This document shows positions 6,878 through 14,783 of a stretch of 18,899 bases of DNA, in pieces (position 1 is the stretch's first letter; each line of letters starts with the position of its first letter). Made by a program: the position numbers and the translations under genes. This stretch comes from JANLVJ01 sp031363945. GTDB taxonomy: Bacteria > Bacteroidota > Bacteroidia > Sphingobacteriales > Sphingobacteriaceae. The stretch spans positions 1 through 18,899 of the forward strand of contig JANLVJ010000021.1 in assembly GCA_031363945.1 (NCBI GenBank), read 5' to 3'. The notes below the pieces were generated by a model, which was not told the DNA's origin, searched no databases, and saw only the letters and a list, made by a program, of their open reading frames with translations.

Positions 6878-7726
6878 TTAAACGGATTGAGATTGAATAA
6901 TGTTTGCTAAAGTGCCTGATTCTTTCATGCGTACTCCTTTTTCAGTCTCTATGACTGTACAGCATTCATTGACAGGATCATGCTCAAAAAATAAGATTTG
7001 CTCTTTATCAGCGGCCTCCTTTAAAAACAGCTGCTTTTCGGTAAGCGTCAATAGAGGCCTCGTATCATATGCCATAATATAAGGCAGCGGGATATGACCT
7101 GTAGAAGGTAGGGCATCAGCACAATAAACTAATGTCTTATCGCCAATAGTCAGATAAGGTACCATCATGGCCTCAGTATGACCATGAAAATAGCTAACTG
7201 AGAAGTTTTCACAAAAGAGCCCTTCCTTCTGAATCATATTTAGCTGACCACTTTCTTGTAAGGGCAATATATTCTCGCTAAGAAATGATGCCTTCTCACG
7301 ACCATTTGGCTTTATGGCCCAGTTCCAATGTTCCTGGTTACTCCAGTACCTGGCATTTGAGAATGCAGGCACCAGTTTATCATCAATAAGCTGAATAGCG
7401 CCACCACAATGATCAAAATGCAGATGAGTCAGAAAAACATCGGTAATATCAGCATGCTCAAAACCAGCAATAGCCAGCGATTCGGCTAGTGTGGGTCCTG
7501 ATGGCTCATAATGACTAAAAAAGCGCTCATTCTGTTTATCACCCATGCCTGTATCGATCAAAATACGTCTGCCTGCTGTTTCAACCAGCAGGCAGCGCAT
7601 TGACCAGTTACATAAATTATTGCTATCGCCAGGATTCGTTTTTTGCCAGATTGACTTCGGCACAACACCGAACATCGCCCCTCCATCTAACTTAAAATTG
7701 CCAGCATTGATGATATGAAGTTTCAT
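6878..7726 (-). CDS. MBL-fold metallo-hydrolase (lactonase/glyoxalase-II-like)
   Basis: 282 residues with a full dinuclear metal site of the metallo-beta-lactamase fold: HLHFDH (His101, His103, Asp105, His106), His183 in FHGHTEAM, Asp204 in YCADALP, and His249 in FFEHDP. This ligand set is typical of hydrolases such as N-acyl homoserine lactonases and glyoxalase II, and not of beta-lactamases specifically. No signal peptide is present, so it is cytoplasmic. The ATG follows the lpdA stop with zero bases between (TAA-ATG), so it is translated from the lpdA transcript. This suggests a metabolic rather than defensive role, for example clearing a thioester or lactone by-product, but the substrate cannot be read from sequence. 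Confidence 0.88.
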   Translation of the reverse strand: MKLHIINAGNFKLDGGAMFGVVPKSIWQKTNPGDSNNLCNWSMRCLLVETAGRRILIDTGMGDKQNERFFSHYEPSGPTLAESLAIAGFEHADITDVFLTHLHFDHCGGAIQLIDDKLVPAFSNARYWSNQEHWNWAIKPNGREKASFLSENILPLQESGQLNMIQKEGLFCENFSVSYFHGHTEAMMVPYLTIGDKTLVYCADALPSTGHIPLPYIMAYDTRPLLTLTEKQLFLKEAADKEQILFFEHDPVNECCTVIETEKGVRMKESGTLANIIQSQSV

Positions 7727-9115
7727 TTAGATATCTGTAGCCTCACCATATGCTGCCGCAGAAGCTTCTTTCAATGCTTCGCTCATAGTAGGATGGGGGT
7801 GTATACTTTTTATGATCTCATGTCCGGTAGTTTCCAACTTTCTGGCAACAACTACTTCAGCAATCATTTCGGTCACATTATGACCTATCATATGTGCTCC
7901 TAGAAATTCACCATATTTAGCGTCGAAGATTACCTTCACGAAACCTTCAAATTCACCTGCTGCCTTGGCACGTCCAGAAGCACTGAATGGGAACTTACCA
8001 ATTTTTAACTCATAACCTGCTTCACGGGCGGCTTTTTCAGTATAACCGACTGAGGCAATTTCAGGCTCACAGTACGTACAACCTGGTATATTATTGTAAT
8101 TAATCGGATCAACTTGCTTACCGGCAATTTTCTCAATACAGGTAATTCCTTCAGCGCTTGCAACATGGGCTAATGACTGTCCGCGTACGATATCGCCAAT
8201 TGCATACACACCCTCAACATTGGTTTTGAAGAAATCATCAACCAGTACCTTACCCTTATCTGTTTTAACACCCAGTTCTTCAAGGCCGATATTCTCAAGG
8301 TTGGTACTGATGCCCACTGCAGATAAAACAACATCTGCTTCAAGTATTTCAATACCAGCGGCAGTCTTAACTCTTACATGGCAGATATCGTTTATTACCT
8401 CTACGCCTTCAACGTTAGAGCTGACCATGATATTGATGCCTGATTTTTTGAAATTACGCAATAAAGCTTTTGAAATTTCTTCATCTTCAAGTGGAACAAT
8501 TGTATCAAGGTATTCTACAATGGTCACCTTGGTACCCATTGCATTATAAAAATAAGCAAATTCACAGCCTATAGCGCCTGAACCTACTATTACCAGCGAT
8601 TTTGGTTGTTTGCTCAGGGTCATAGCCTGACGGTATCCAATGATTTTTACCCCGTCTTGCTTAAGGTTTGGTAGATCTCTTGACCTTCCACCTGTTGCCA
8701 GAATAGTATAAGTGGCTCCGTATTCTACAGTCTTGCCATCAGAACTTGTAACAGATACCTTATTACCTTTGACAGCCTTGCCCCAGCCGTTGATGACATC
8801 GATCTTATTCTTTTTCATCAGAAAGTTAACACCCTTGCTCATTTGCTCAGCAACACCACGGCTTCTTTTGATGACAGCAGTAAAATCAGCCGTTGGATTT
8901 TCGACATTAAGGCCGAACTCAGCTGCATGCTTCATATATTCAAATACCTCTGCACTTTTAATAAGTGCTTTTGTAGGTATACATCCCCAGTTAAGGCAAA
9001 TTCCACCGAGAGATTCTACTTCAACAATCGCTGTTTTAAAGCCAAGCTGTGATGCTCTGATTGCTGTTGTATAACCTCCGGGGCCACTTCCAATAACTAT
9101 AACGTCGTAATTCAT
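7727..9115 (-). CDS. lpdA: Dihydrolipoyl dehydrogenase (E3)
   Basis: 462 residues, normal length for the FAD-dependent E3 that reoxidises dihydrolipoamide with NAD+ in the pyruvate and 2-oxoglutarate dehydrogenase complexes, branched-chain oxo-acid dehydrogenase and glycine cleavage. The FAD-binding GSGPGG is at 9-14 and the redox disulfide in GGICLNWGCIPTKA is Cys40-Cys45. The NAD-binding GSGAIG is at 178-183, the second FAD motif VYAIGD at 303-308, and the C-terminal catalytic pair in HPHPTMSE is His441 and Glu446. No fused lipoyl domain is present and no E1/E2 genes lie in the window, so it may serve several complexes. It starts a two-gene operon with the MBL hydrolase and is divergent from the receptor gene at 9387. 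Confidence 0.95.
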   Translation of the reverse strand: MNYDVIVIGSGPGGYTTAIRASQLGFKTAIVEVESLGGICLNWGCIPTKALIKSAEVFEYMKHAAEFGLNVENPTADFTAVIKRSRGVAEQMSKGVNFLMKKNKIDVINGWGKAVKGNKVSVTSSDGKTVEYGATYTILATGGRSRDLPNLKQDGVKIIGYRQAMTLSKQPKSLVIVGSGAIGCEFAYFYNAMGTKVTIVEYLDTIVPLEDEEISKALLRNFKKSGINIMVSSNVEGVEVINDICHVRVKTAAGIEILEADVVLSAVGISTNLENIGLEELGVKTDKGKVLVDDFFKTNVEGVYAIGDIVRGQSLAHVASAEGITCIEKIAGKQVDPINYNNIPGCTYCEPEIASVGYTEKAAREAGYELKIGKFPFSASGRAKAAGEFEGFVKVIFDAKYGEFLGAHMIGHNVTEMIAEVVVARKLETTGHEIIKSIHPHPTMSEALKEASAAAYGEATDI

Positions 9116-9192
9116 GTAGGATCTTAATTTATGTGAACTTAATGTTTTAACAGATGAAAAGCCTGTGAGTTTTATAATTAGATGCTAAGAAA

Positions 9193-9200
9193 CAAAAATA
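9193..9200 (-). promoter_or_regulatory. Candidate -7 promoter element (TATTTTTG) for lpdA-MBL operon
   Basis: Minus-strand TATTTTTG matches TAnnTTTG, 77 bases upstream of the lpdA ATG. No clear -33 element is seen. A T-rich match can arise by chance. Confidence 0.35.
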
Positions 9201-9353
9201 TGCCCGTTTTTGTGATTGTTGTTAATGTAAATAAATAATAGGTTTTGAAGCGATCTTTTGATAAAAACGAAAATAAAAGTCAAAAAATGCACAAAAAGAG
9301 CCATTTGTGTGGAATGGTTGCAATTTGTTTACATAAATTTTACATGCTTCAAC

Positions 9354-9361
9354 TAGCTTTG
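9354..9361 (+). promoter_or_regulatory. Candidate -7 promoter element (TAGCTTTG) for the TonB-dependent receptor
   Basis: TAGCTTTG matches TAnnTTTG 25 bases before the ATG at 9387. A TTTG lies upstream at 9325-9328, but its spacing of about 25 bases is longer than usual, so the -33 element is doubtful. The stretch just before the ATG is A/C-rich, without a Shine-Dalgarno. Confidence 0.4.
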
Positions 9362-9386
9362 TTCCGGTTAACAAACAAACTATTTT

Positions 9387-12300
9387 ATGAAAAAAAGTAT
9401 ACTCTCATATTTCGGAGTGATGATGTGTTCACTGCTTTTATTTGCAGGTAGCACATTCGCTCAGGAAACCACTGCTGCTATCAGCGGTATTGTAAAAGAT
9501 AAATCCGGCCCACTTGCCGGAGTTACTATTACAGCAGTTCATATGCCAACAGGAACCCAGTATTCTATCTCTTCACGGCCCGACGGAAGATACAACTTTC
9601 CTAATGTAAAGATTGGTGGTCCGTATAAACTGACCGCTAATCTTATTGGTTACAAGCAGCATATCTCTGATGCTTTTTCCCTTACCCTGGGTCAGAATTT
9701 TCAGGCAAACATCAATATGTCTGAAACCAATGTTGAACTGAAAGAAGTGGTTGTTACTGCTGGACAGAACAAAACTTTCAATTCAAACCATACCGGTGCG
9801 TCTGATATCATTACCCGCTCACTTATCGAAAGAATGCCAACGATCACTAGAAGTTTGAATGATTTCACCAAACTTACTCCTTTTGCTGGTTCAGGTGGAA
9901 GCTTTGGTGGCCGTAATAATCAGAGCAATAATATCACTGTTAACGGTGCATCTTTCAATAATACATTTGGTCTTGCTGGCTCCATTGGCGGTCAGACGGG
10001 TGCCCAGCCAATTTCTATTGATGCTATTGACCAGATTCAGGTAAACCTTGCCCCATACGATGTTCGTCAGGGTAGCTTTACAGGTGCTGGTATAAATACT
10101 GTCACTAAATCGGGTTCAAACGCTGTTACCGGTTCTGCTTATGGTTATGTTCAGGGTGCAGGAATTAAGGGCTTAAAATCAGGTAATGTTACTTTAAGCA
10201 AGCAGCCATTTGATTACCACCTGGCTGGTTTTTCTTTTGGTGCACCCCTGATCAAGAATAAATTATTTGTGTTTTTTGATGCTGAGCAGGAACGCAGATC
10301 AACACCTGCAACTACTATTTTGGCTACGCGGTCAGGTCTTTCAGGCTCTAACATTTCTAATGCTAAAGCATCGACACTTGATTCATTACAGAATTTTTTG
10401 AAAACCAAGTACAATTACAGTGCTGGCCCATATGAGAATTATGCAAATCATTTTGCTGCCGATAGAATTACAACCCGTTTTGATTATAACATCAATAACA
10501 GAAATACCCTGAACGTAAACTTCTTCTACCTGAAGTCAAACAAAGATGTTTCAGCAAGTAACAGTGGTGCACCAAATGGTAACCGTCAGCCTAGCTTAAC
10601 TGGTTTACCTTTCTTTTCATCAGGTTATAATATCGCTAATAACCTCTTCTCAGGTATTGTTGAATTAAATAGTTCTTTTAATAATTCAGCTTCAAATAAG
10701 TTTCAGGTTGGTTATACTGCTATGCGTGATCAGCGTAAGAGTCTGGGATCAAATAATTTTCCACTTGTGGATATTTTAAATGGCCAGGGTCAATCATTAA
10801 CTGCTTTTGGTTATGAGCCTTTTACCGCTTTTAATAAGCTGAATACTGATATCTTTCAACTGAATGATTACTTCACTTTATTTAAGGGGATTCATGAAAT
10901 TACCTTAGGTACGCAAAATCAGTTTCAGCGTTATAAGAATGGTTTTGCTCCGAATTATTATGGTTCATATACCTTCAATAGCGTGGGTGATTTTTACGCC
11001 AGTGCTAATAATGGTGTAGATAATGCTACTAACTATACACTGCGTTATGCTGCCCTGTCAACTGATTTTCCATATGGAAAAATTAAGAACTACCAGCTTG
11101 GATTTTTTATTCAAGACAAATGGAAGATTCGTGAGACTTTCACACTTACCTACGGTTTAAGACTTGATATTCCTATTTACGAGCAAACTTTCACCAATAA
11201 CCCAGCTGTACCAGCTTTAGTATTCCGTAATGGTTTACAGGTTAGCACTGCTCAAACTCCAAAAACTCCTTTATTATTTTCACCAAGAGTTGGTTTTAAT
11301 TGGGATGTGTTAGGTGATCAGACTTTACAGTTTAGAGGTGGAACAGGTATTTTTACAGGCCCGCCCCCACAAGTTTGGATTTCAAACCAGGCATCTAATA
11401 ATGGTGTGCAGTTAGGTTCATTCAGCCATGGCCCGCTTAAAGGAAATATATTCAGCCCTGATGTTAATGCATACCGTCCGGCACCTGGTGCTAATAATTT
11501 GCCAACTGGTTATAACCTGGCCATTACTGATAAGAACTTTAAGTTTCCACAGGTTTGGCGTTCAGATTTTGCTGTTGATTACAAGTTGCCATTTAATATC
11601 GTTGCAACTGCTGAAGCATTCCTGACCAAAGATATTAATGCCGTTTATGTACAGAATATTAATCTTCCTTTAACAGGAACAGCTTTATTAGGCGCTGATA
11701 ACCGTACCCGTTATTCAAGATCTAGTGTCTATGACGGTAATACGTATAGCTCTGCAGGTGCAATCGTTAACGGTACGAATGGTAAACCTTTACCAGCAAC
11801 TCTTGCCAATCCAAACATTACCGATGCTGAATTAATGACCAACACAAACAAGGGTTATTCTTATGCAGCCTCTATTAAACTTGAGCGTAATGTGAAAGGT
11901 TTATATACCGCCTTATTTTACACACATAGTGATTCACGTTCAGTAAATGACGGCGGGTCTATTGCACAGTCAGTTTGGTCTCAGCGCCCGGTTTCAGGTG
12001 ACCCAAATGAGAATGTTACTTCATACTCTTCTTATAGACTGCCAAACCGTATTCTGGGTATCCTTTCTTACCGTAAAGAATATGCAAAGTTTCTTGCCAG
12101 CTCAATTGGCGTAACATATGAATACCTCGCAGGTGGTAGTTCAAGTTATACTTATAGTGGTGACTTAAACAATGATGGTGTTAGAAATAATGACCTTATC
12201 TACGTACCACGTAATCAGAGTGAAATCAATCTGGTTGATGTTGTTGTCAATAAAGTAGTTACTTATACTGCTGCCCAGCAGTGGTTAGATTTAAACAATT

Positions 12301-12689
12301 ATATCAGCCAGGATCCAGATCTTAAGAAAAGACGGGGTCAGTATGCTGAAAGAAATGGTTTATTAAACCCTTACTACGGTCAGACTAATCTTAATTTTTC
12401 CCAGGATATCTTCATCCAGGCAAAGAATGGCAAACGTAATACATTACGTTTTACTGCCGATATTTTCAACTTTCAGAATTTAGTTAACAAAAATTGGGGT
12501 ATTCAGAAAATTCCTAACACCACAGGTGGTTTGATCAAATTCAATGGTCTTGATAAAATAACAGGTAATCCAACATTTAGCATGAACTACCAGAATGCTG
12601 CTACCAAAGTACCTTATACCAGTACTTTTTACAATCCAGGTATTTCATACTGGACAATGCAACTAGGCTTAAAATATATTTTCCAGTAA
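9387..12689 (+). CDS. Oar-like TonB-dependent outer-membrane receptor with N-terminal carboxypeptidase-regulatory-like domain
   Basis: 1100 residues. A signal peptide covers 1-25 (MKKSILSYFGVMMCSLLLFAGSTFA, cleavage before QE). A carboxypeptidase-regulatory-like beta-sandwich follows at about 30-115 (ISGIVKDKSGPLAGVTITA...GRYNFPNVKIGGPY), then a plug domain from about 120 beginning LKEVVVTAG. The plug contains the segment SIDAIDQIQVNLAPYDVRQG and INTVTKSGSN, characteristic of Oar/OmpA-related TonB-dependent transporters. The rest is an aromatic- and Asn-rich 22-strand-type barrel ending WTMQLGLKYIFQ. Such proteins import bulky ligands (oligosaccharides, peptides, siderophores) across the outer membrane using TonB-ExbBD. 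No SusD-like lipoprotein follows, and a strong terminator comes at once, so it stands alone and is not a SusCD polysaccharide locus. The ligand is unknown. The ATG at 9387 is chosen because it gives a clean signal peptide. Confidence 0.9.
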   Translation: MKKSILSYFGVMMCSLLLFAGSTFAQETTAAISGIVKDKSGPLAGVTITAVHMPTGTQYSISSRPDGRYNFPNVKIGGPYKLTANLIGYKQHISDAFSLTLGQNFQANINMSETNVELKEVVVTAGQNKTFNSNHTGASDIITRSLIERMPTITRSLNDFTKLTPFAGSGGSFGGRNNQSNNITVNGASFNNTFGLAGSIGGQTGAQPISIDAIDQIQVNLAPYDVRQGSFTGAGINTVTKSGSNAVTGSAYGYVQGAGIKGLKSGNVTLSKQPFDYHLAGFSFGAPLIKNKLFVFFDAEQERRSTPATTILATRSGLSGSNISNAKASTLDSLQNFLKTKYNYSAGPYENYANHFAADRITTRFDYNINNRNTLNVNFFYLKSNKDVSASNSGAPNGNRQPSLTGLPFFSSGYNIANNLFSGIVELNSSFNNSASNKFQVGYTAMRDQRKSLGSNNFPLVDILNGQGQSLTAFGYEPFTAFNKLNTDIFQLNDYFTLFKGIHEITLGTQNQFQRYKNGFAPNYYGSYTFNSVGDFYASANNGVDNATNYTLRYAALSTDFPYGKIKNYQLGFFIQDKWKIRETFTLTYGLRLDIPIYEQTFTNNPAVPALVFRNGLQVSTAQTPKTPLLFSPRVGFNWDVLGDQTLQFRGGTGIFTGPPPQVWISNQASNNGVQLGSFSHGPLKGNIFSPDVNAYRPAPGANNLPTGYNLAITDKNFKFPQVWRSDFAVDYKLPFNIVATAEAFLTKDINAVYVQNINLPLTGTALLGADNRTRYSRSSVYDGNTYSSAGAIVNGTNGKPLPATLANPNITDAELMTNTNKGYSYAASIKLERNVKGLYTALFYTHSDSRSVNDGGSIAQSVWSQRPVSGDPNENVTSYSSYRLPNRILGILSYRKEYAKFLASSIGVTYEYLAGGSSSYTYSGDLNNDGVRNNDLIYVPRNQSEINLVDVVVNKVVTYTAAQQWLDLNNYISQDPDLKKRRGQYAERNGLLNPYYGQTNLNFSQDIFIQAKNGKRNTLRFTADIFNFQNLVNKNWGIQKIPNTTGGLIKFNGLDKITGNPTFSMNYQNAATKVPYTSTFYNPGISYWTMQLGLKYIFQ

Positions 12690-12710
12690 GGAGCTCTAAT
12701 TCATAAAAAC

Positions 12711-12742
12711 AGCTCTGTCTAATATAGATGGAGCTTTTTTTT
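12711..12742 (+). terminator. Strong intrinsic terminator of the receptor gene
   Basis: A 10-bp stem AGCTCTGTCT / AGATGGAGCT (with two G-T pairs) and an AATAT loop is followed by a run of T residues. It starts 21 bases after the receptor stop codon. Confidence 0.92.
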
Positions 12743-12962
12743 GTTTTTTTTTGTGGAATTTAGACAGACTTTATCAAGGTTCGATGGTTGAAGCTCTTCT
12801 CATCTTTAGCAATAATAGTAGCCTTTTGTGTCTCTCATTTTCTAATTTAATTACGGAATATGATAAAATGCAACTTAGTGTGTACTAATACAGTTCGGAA
12901 ATCTTTATTTTTAAATAACCTATTTTTAAATAACCTATTTTTAGTTGGGGTTAATAAAAAAA
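12743..12962. other. Intergenic region before the VOC gene
   Basis: AT-rich, with no gene recognised. It contains the 15-bp tandem repeat listed separately. No exact TAnnTTTG element was found on the plus strand. Confidence 0.4.
12906..12943. repeat. 15-bp tandem repeat, about 2.5 copies
   Basis: The unit TATTTTTAAATAACC is perfectly repeated at 12906-12920 and 12921-12935, and the first eight bases recur at 12936-12943. It ends 19 bases before the VOC gene ATG, so copy-number changes would alter the leader or promoter spacing. Confidence 0.9.
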
Positions 12963-13331
12963 ATGAATCAACAGTTAAGATCAATCAGACCATTTATCGG
13001 TGCCAGAGATTACGAACTCTCACGTAGCTTTTATTCCTGTATGGGGTTTAATGAAAGTGTCATTGATGTCGGTATGTCTTTATTTACTAAAGACGATCTG
13101 GGGTTTTACCTTCAAAAAGCCTATGTCAAAGAATGGATCGAGAACTCCATGATTTTTATGGAGATATCTGACCTTGACCTTTTCTTAAAAGAACTGCTTA
13201 CATTAAATCTGATTCAGAAGTTCCCCACAGTAAGAATTTCAGGAATAAAGGATAATGACTGGGGGCGTGAATTCTTTGTGCATGATCCTTCAGGTATCTT
13301 ATGGCATTTTGGGCAATTTAAGCGCTTTTAA
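12963..13331 (+). CDS. VOC (glyoxalase/bleomycin-resistance) superfamily protein
   Basis: 122 residues from the ATG at 12963; an in-frame TTG at 12945 would add six residues but is less likely. The vicinal-oxygen-chelate fold is seen in the N-terminal IRPFIGARDYELSRSFYSCMGF, where strand one leads into the helix preceding the G-F turn, and in the C-terminal GREFFVHDPSGILWHFGQF, the usual closing DPxGxxWxF strand. The central stretch has LGFYLQ and a MIFMEISDLDLFLKEL segment. One VOC unit of about 120 residues forms dimers that bind a metal, a substrate or an antibiotic. The classical metal ligands are not all evident, so it may be a binding protein rather than a lyase. It stands alone between the receptor terminator and convergent purM. 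Function unassigned. Confidence 0.8.
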   Translation: MNQQLRSIRPFIGARDYELSRSFYSCMGFNESVIDVGMSLFTKDDLGFYLQKAYVKEWIENSMIFMEISDLDLFLKELLTLNLIQKFPTVRISGIKDNDWGREFFVHDPSGILWHFGQFKRF

Positions 13332-13333
13332 CG

Positions 13334-13360
13334 AAAAAAGGCCGTGAAAATCCTAGCCTT
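13334..13360 (-). terminator. Probable intrinsic terminator of purM
   Basis: On the minus strand AAGGC and GCCTT arms enclose a 13-base loop and are followed by a T-run. It lies about 100 bases past the purM stop, between two convergent genes. The stem is short, so confidence is moderate. Confidence 0.5.
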
Positions 13361-13459
13361 AAATCTATTATTGGATAATAGTTAATCTCGGCAACAGCCC
13401 CAATGAGTAAAACCCCGGTAACGAAAACTTTGTTCCAAGATAGCCCGGCTCTCAACCTT

Positions 13460-14680
13460 TCAGTAGCTAATCGTCAACCCTTCATAAATAATACTTAATC
13501 TGCTTGTTTGAGTAGTTGGCCTGGTTTCAACACGGCCAATGATTTTGGCATCAATATCAAAACTGCGTGCTATTCTGATAACCTGATCAGCATCGCCTGA
13601 ATTCAGGTAAAGCTCCATACGGTGCCCCATATTGAATACCTGGAACATCTCAGCCCAGCTGCTGCCAGATTCAGCCTGAATCAGTTTAAAAAGGGGAGGA
13701 AGCTCAAAAAGATCATCCTTAATGATATGGAGATTTCTATTTGCGAAATGTAGGATCTTGGTCTGCCCACCACCAGAGCAGTGAACAATGCCATGAATAC
13801 GGCCATGCATGGCGTCTGTTATTGCCTTAATTACCGGGGCATAGGTACGGGTAGGAGAGAGTATCAGCTTTCCGATAGAAATCTCCTCGGTATGATCTGT
13901 ATTATGTATAAATGAATGATAAGATACGGTTATCGGGTCGAGTAATTTTTTCGTACCTGAATACGCCAATTCGCGTGGAATGGCTGCATCATAACTTTCA
14001 GGGTATTTTTCAGCCAGCCCATAAGCCAAGACATCATGCCGGGCAGAAGTCAGCCCGTTGCTACCCATACCCCCATTATAACTTGTTTCATAGCTTGCCT
14101 TGCCCGAAGAGGCCAGACCTACAATGACATCACCAGCTGCAATATTGGCATTATCAATGACTTCTGTTCTTTTCAGCCTGCAGGTTACCGTAGAATCAAC
14201 GATGATGGTGCGTACCAGATCACCCAGATCAGCTGTTTCTCCACCAGTTGAATAGATTTCCATCCCTGATGTGCGCAGCATTGAAAGAACTTCCTCTGTT
14301 CCTTCTATAATTTCTTTAATCACCTCGCCTGGAATCAGGTTTTTATTGCGGCCAATGGTTGAAGAAAGCAGGATCGGGCCCAGCGCACCAACGCAAAGCA
14401 GGTCATCGGTATTCATGATTACCGCATCCTGAGCAATACCGCGCCAAACTGACAGGTCACCGGTTTCTTTCCAGTATAAATAAGCGAGTGATGATTTTGT
14501 TCCCGCTCCGTCGGCATGCATCACATTACACCAGTCGGCATCACCACCAAGTAAATCGGGTAATATTTTACAGAATGCACTTGGGAAAAGACCCTTGTCA
14601 AGATGTTCAATTGCTGCGTGTACATCTTCTTTTGAAGACGAAACGCCTCTTTGCTCGTAGCGTTTCTGGTTAATTGACAT
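13460..14680 (-). CDS. purM: Phosphoribosylformylglycinamidine cyclo-ligase (AIR synthase)
   Basis: 406 residues. It catalyses ATP-dependent closure of FGAM to AIR, step five of purine synthesis. The PurM/PurL-superfamily signatures are all present: DGAGTK (57-62), NTDDLL (90-95), GGETADL (146-152), GLASSG (188-193), SNGLTSARHD (207-216), LSPTRTYAPV (273-282), a CSGGG (301-305) glycine turn, and FNMGHRMEL (349-357). It is longer than the about 345-residue E. coli enzyme; the extra length, including 265-271 and the C-terminal part, fits the Bacteroidota branch. It has its own candidate promoter just past the terminator of the glutamine synthetase gene. The partner step, purL, begins 4 kb away on the opposite strand, so the pathway is not one operon here. 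Confidence 0.93.
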   Translation of the reverse strand: MSINQKRYEQRGVSSSKEDVHAAIEHLDKGLFPSAFCKILPDLLGGDADWCNVMHADGAGTKSSLAYLYWKETGDLSVWRGIAQDAVIMNTDDLLCVGALGPILLSSTIGRNKNLIPGEVIKEIIEGTEEVLSMLRTSGMEIYSTGGETADLGDLVRTIIVDSTVTCRLKRTEVIDNANIAAGDVIVGLASSGKASYETSYNGGMGSNGLTSARHDVLAYGLAEKYPESYDAAIPRELAYSGTKKLLDPITVSYHSFIHNTDHTEEISIGKLILSPTRTYAPVIKAITDAMHGRIHGIVHCSGGGQTKILHFANRNLHIIKDDLFELPPLFKLIQAESGSSWAEMFQVFNMGHRMELYLNSGDADQVIRIARSFDIDAKIIGRVETRPTTQTSRLSIIYEGLTISY

Positions 14681-14711
14681 AGTAATAAGATATTATTTAT
14701 GTTCAGGGCTG

Positions 14712-14719
14712 CAAAAATA
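14712..14719 (-). promoter_or_regulatory. Candidate -7 promoter element (TATTTTTG) for purM
   Basis: Minus-strand TATTTTTG fits TAnnTTTG, 31 bases before the purM ATG and just after the T-tract of the glutamine synthetase terminator. No -33 TTTG is seen. Confidence 0.4.
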
Positions 14720-14723
14720 GGAA

Positions 14724-14760
14724 TAAAAAAATAAGGGCTCTTCCCGTTAAGGAAAAGCCC
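14724..14760 (-). terminator. Strong intrinsic terminator of the type III glutamine synthetase gene
   Basis: On the minus strand GGGCTTTTCC pairs with GGGAAGAGCCC around a short TTAA-containing loop, followed by TTATTTTTTT. It begins 24 bases after the stop codon and separates glutamine synthetase from purM. Confidence 0.92.
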
Positions 14761-14783
14761 CGTATTTTATTGTTAGTCAGTAA

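Noticed and set aside
8220..9074. Plus-strand open frames within lpdA
   Set aside because: Antisense shadows of a strongly conserved enzyme.
9245..9451. Open frame of 68 codons overlapping the start of the receptor gene
   Set aside because: Starts with TTG, overlaps the signal peptide region out of frame and resembles no protein; the receptor start at 9387 is well supported.
12770..12800. GGTTCGATGG segment reminiscent of a tRNA T-loop
   Set aside because: No acceptor stem, D-arm or anticodon arm could be built around it.
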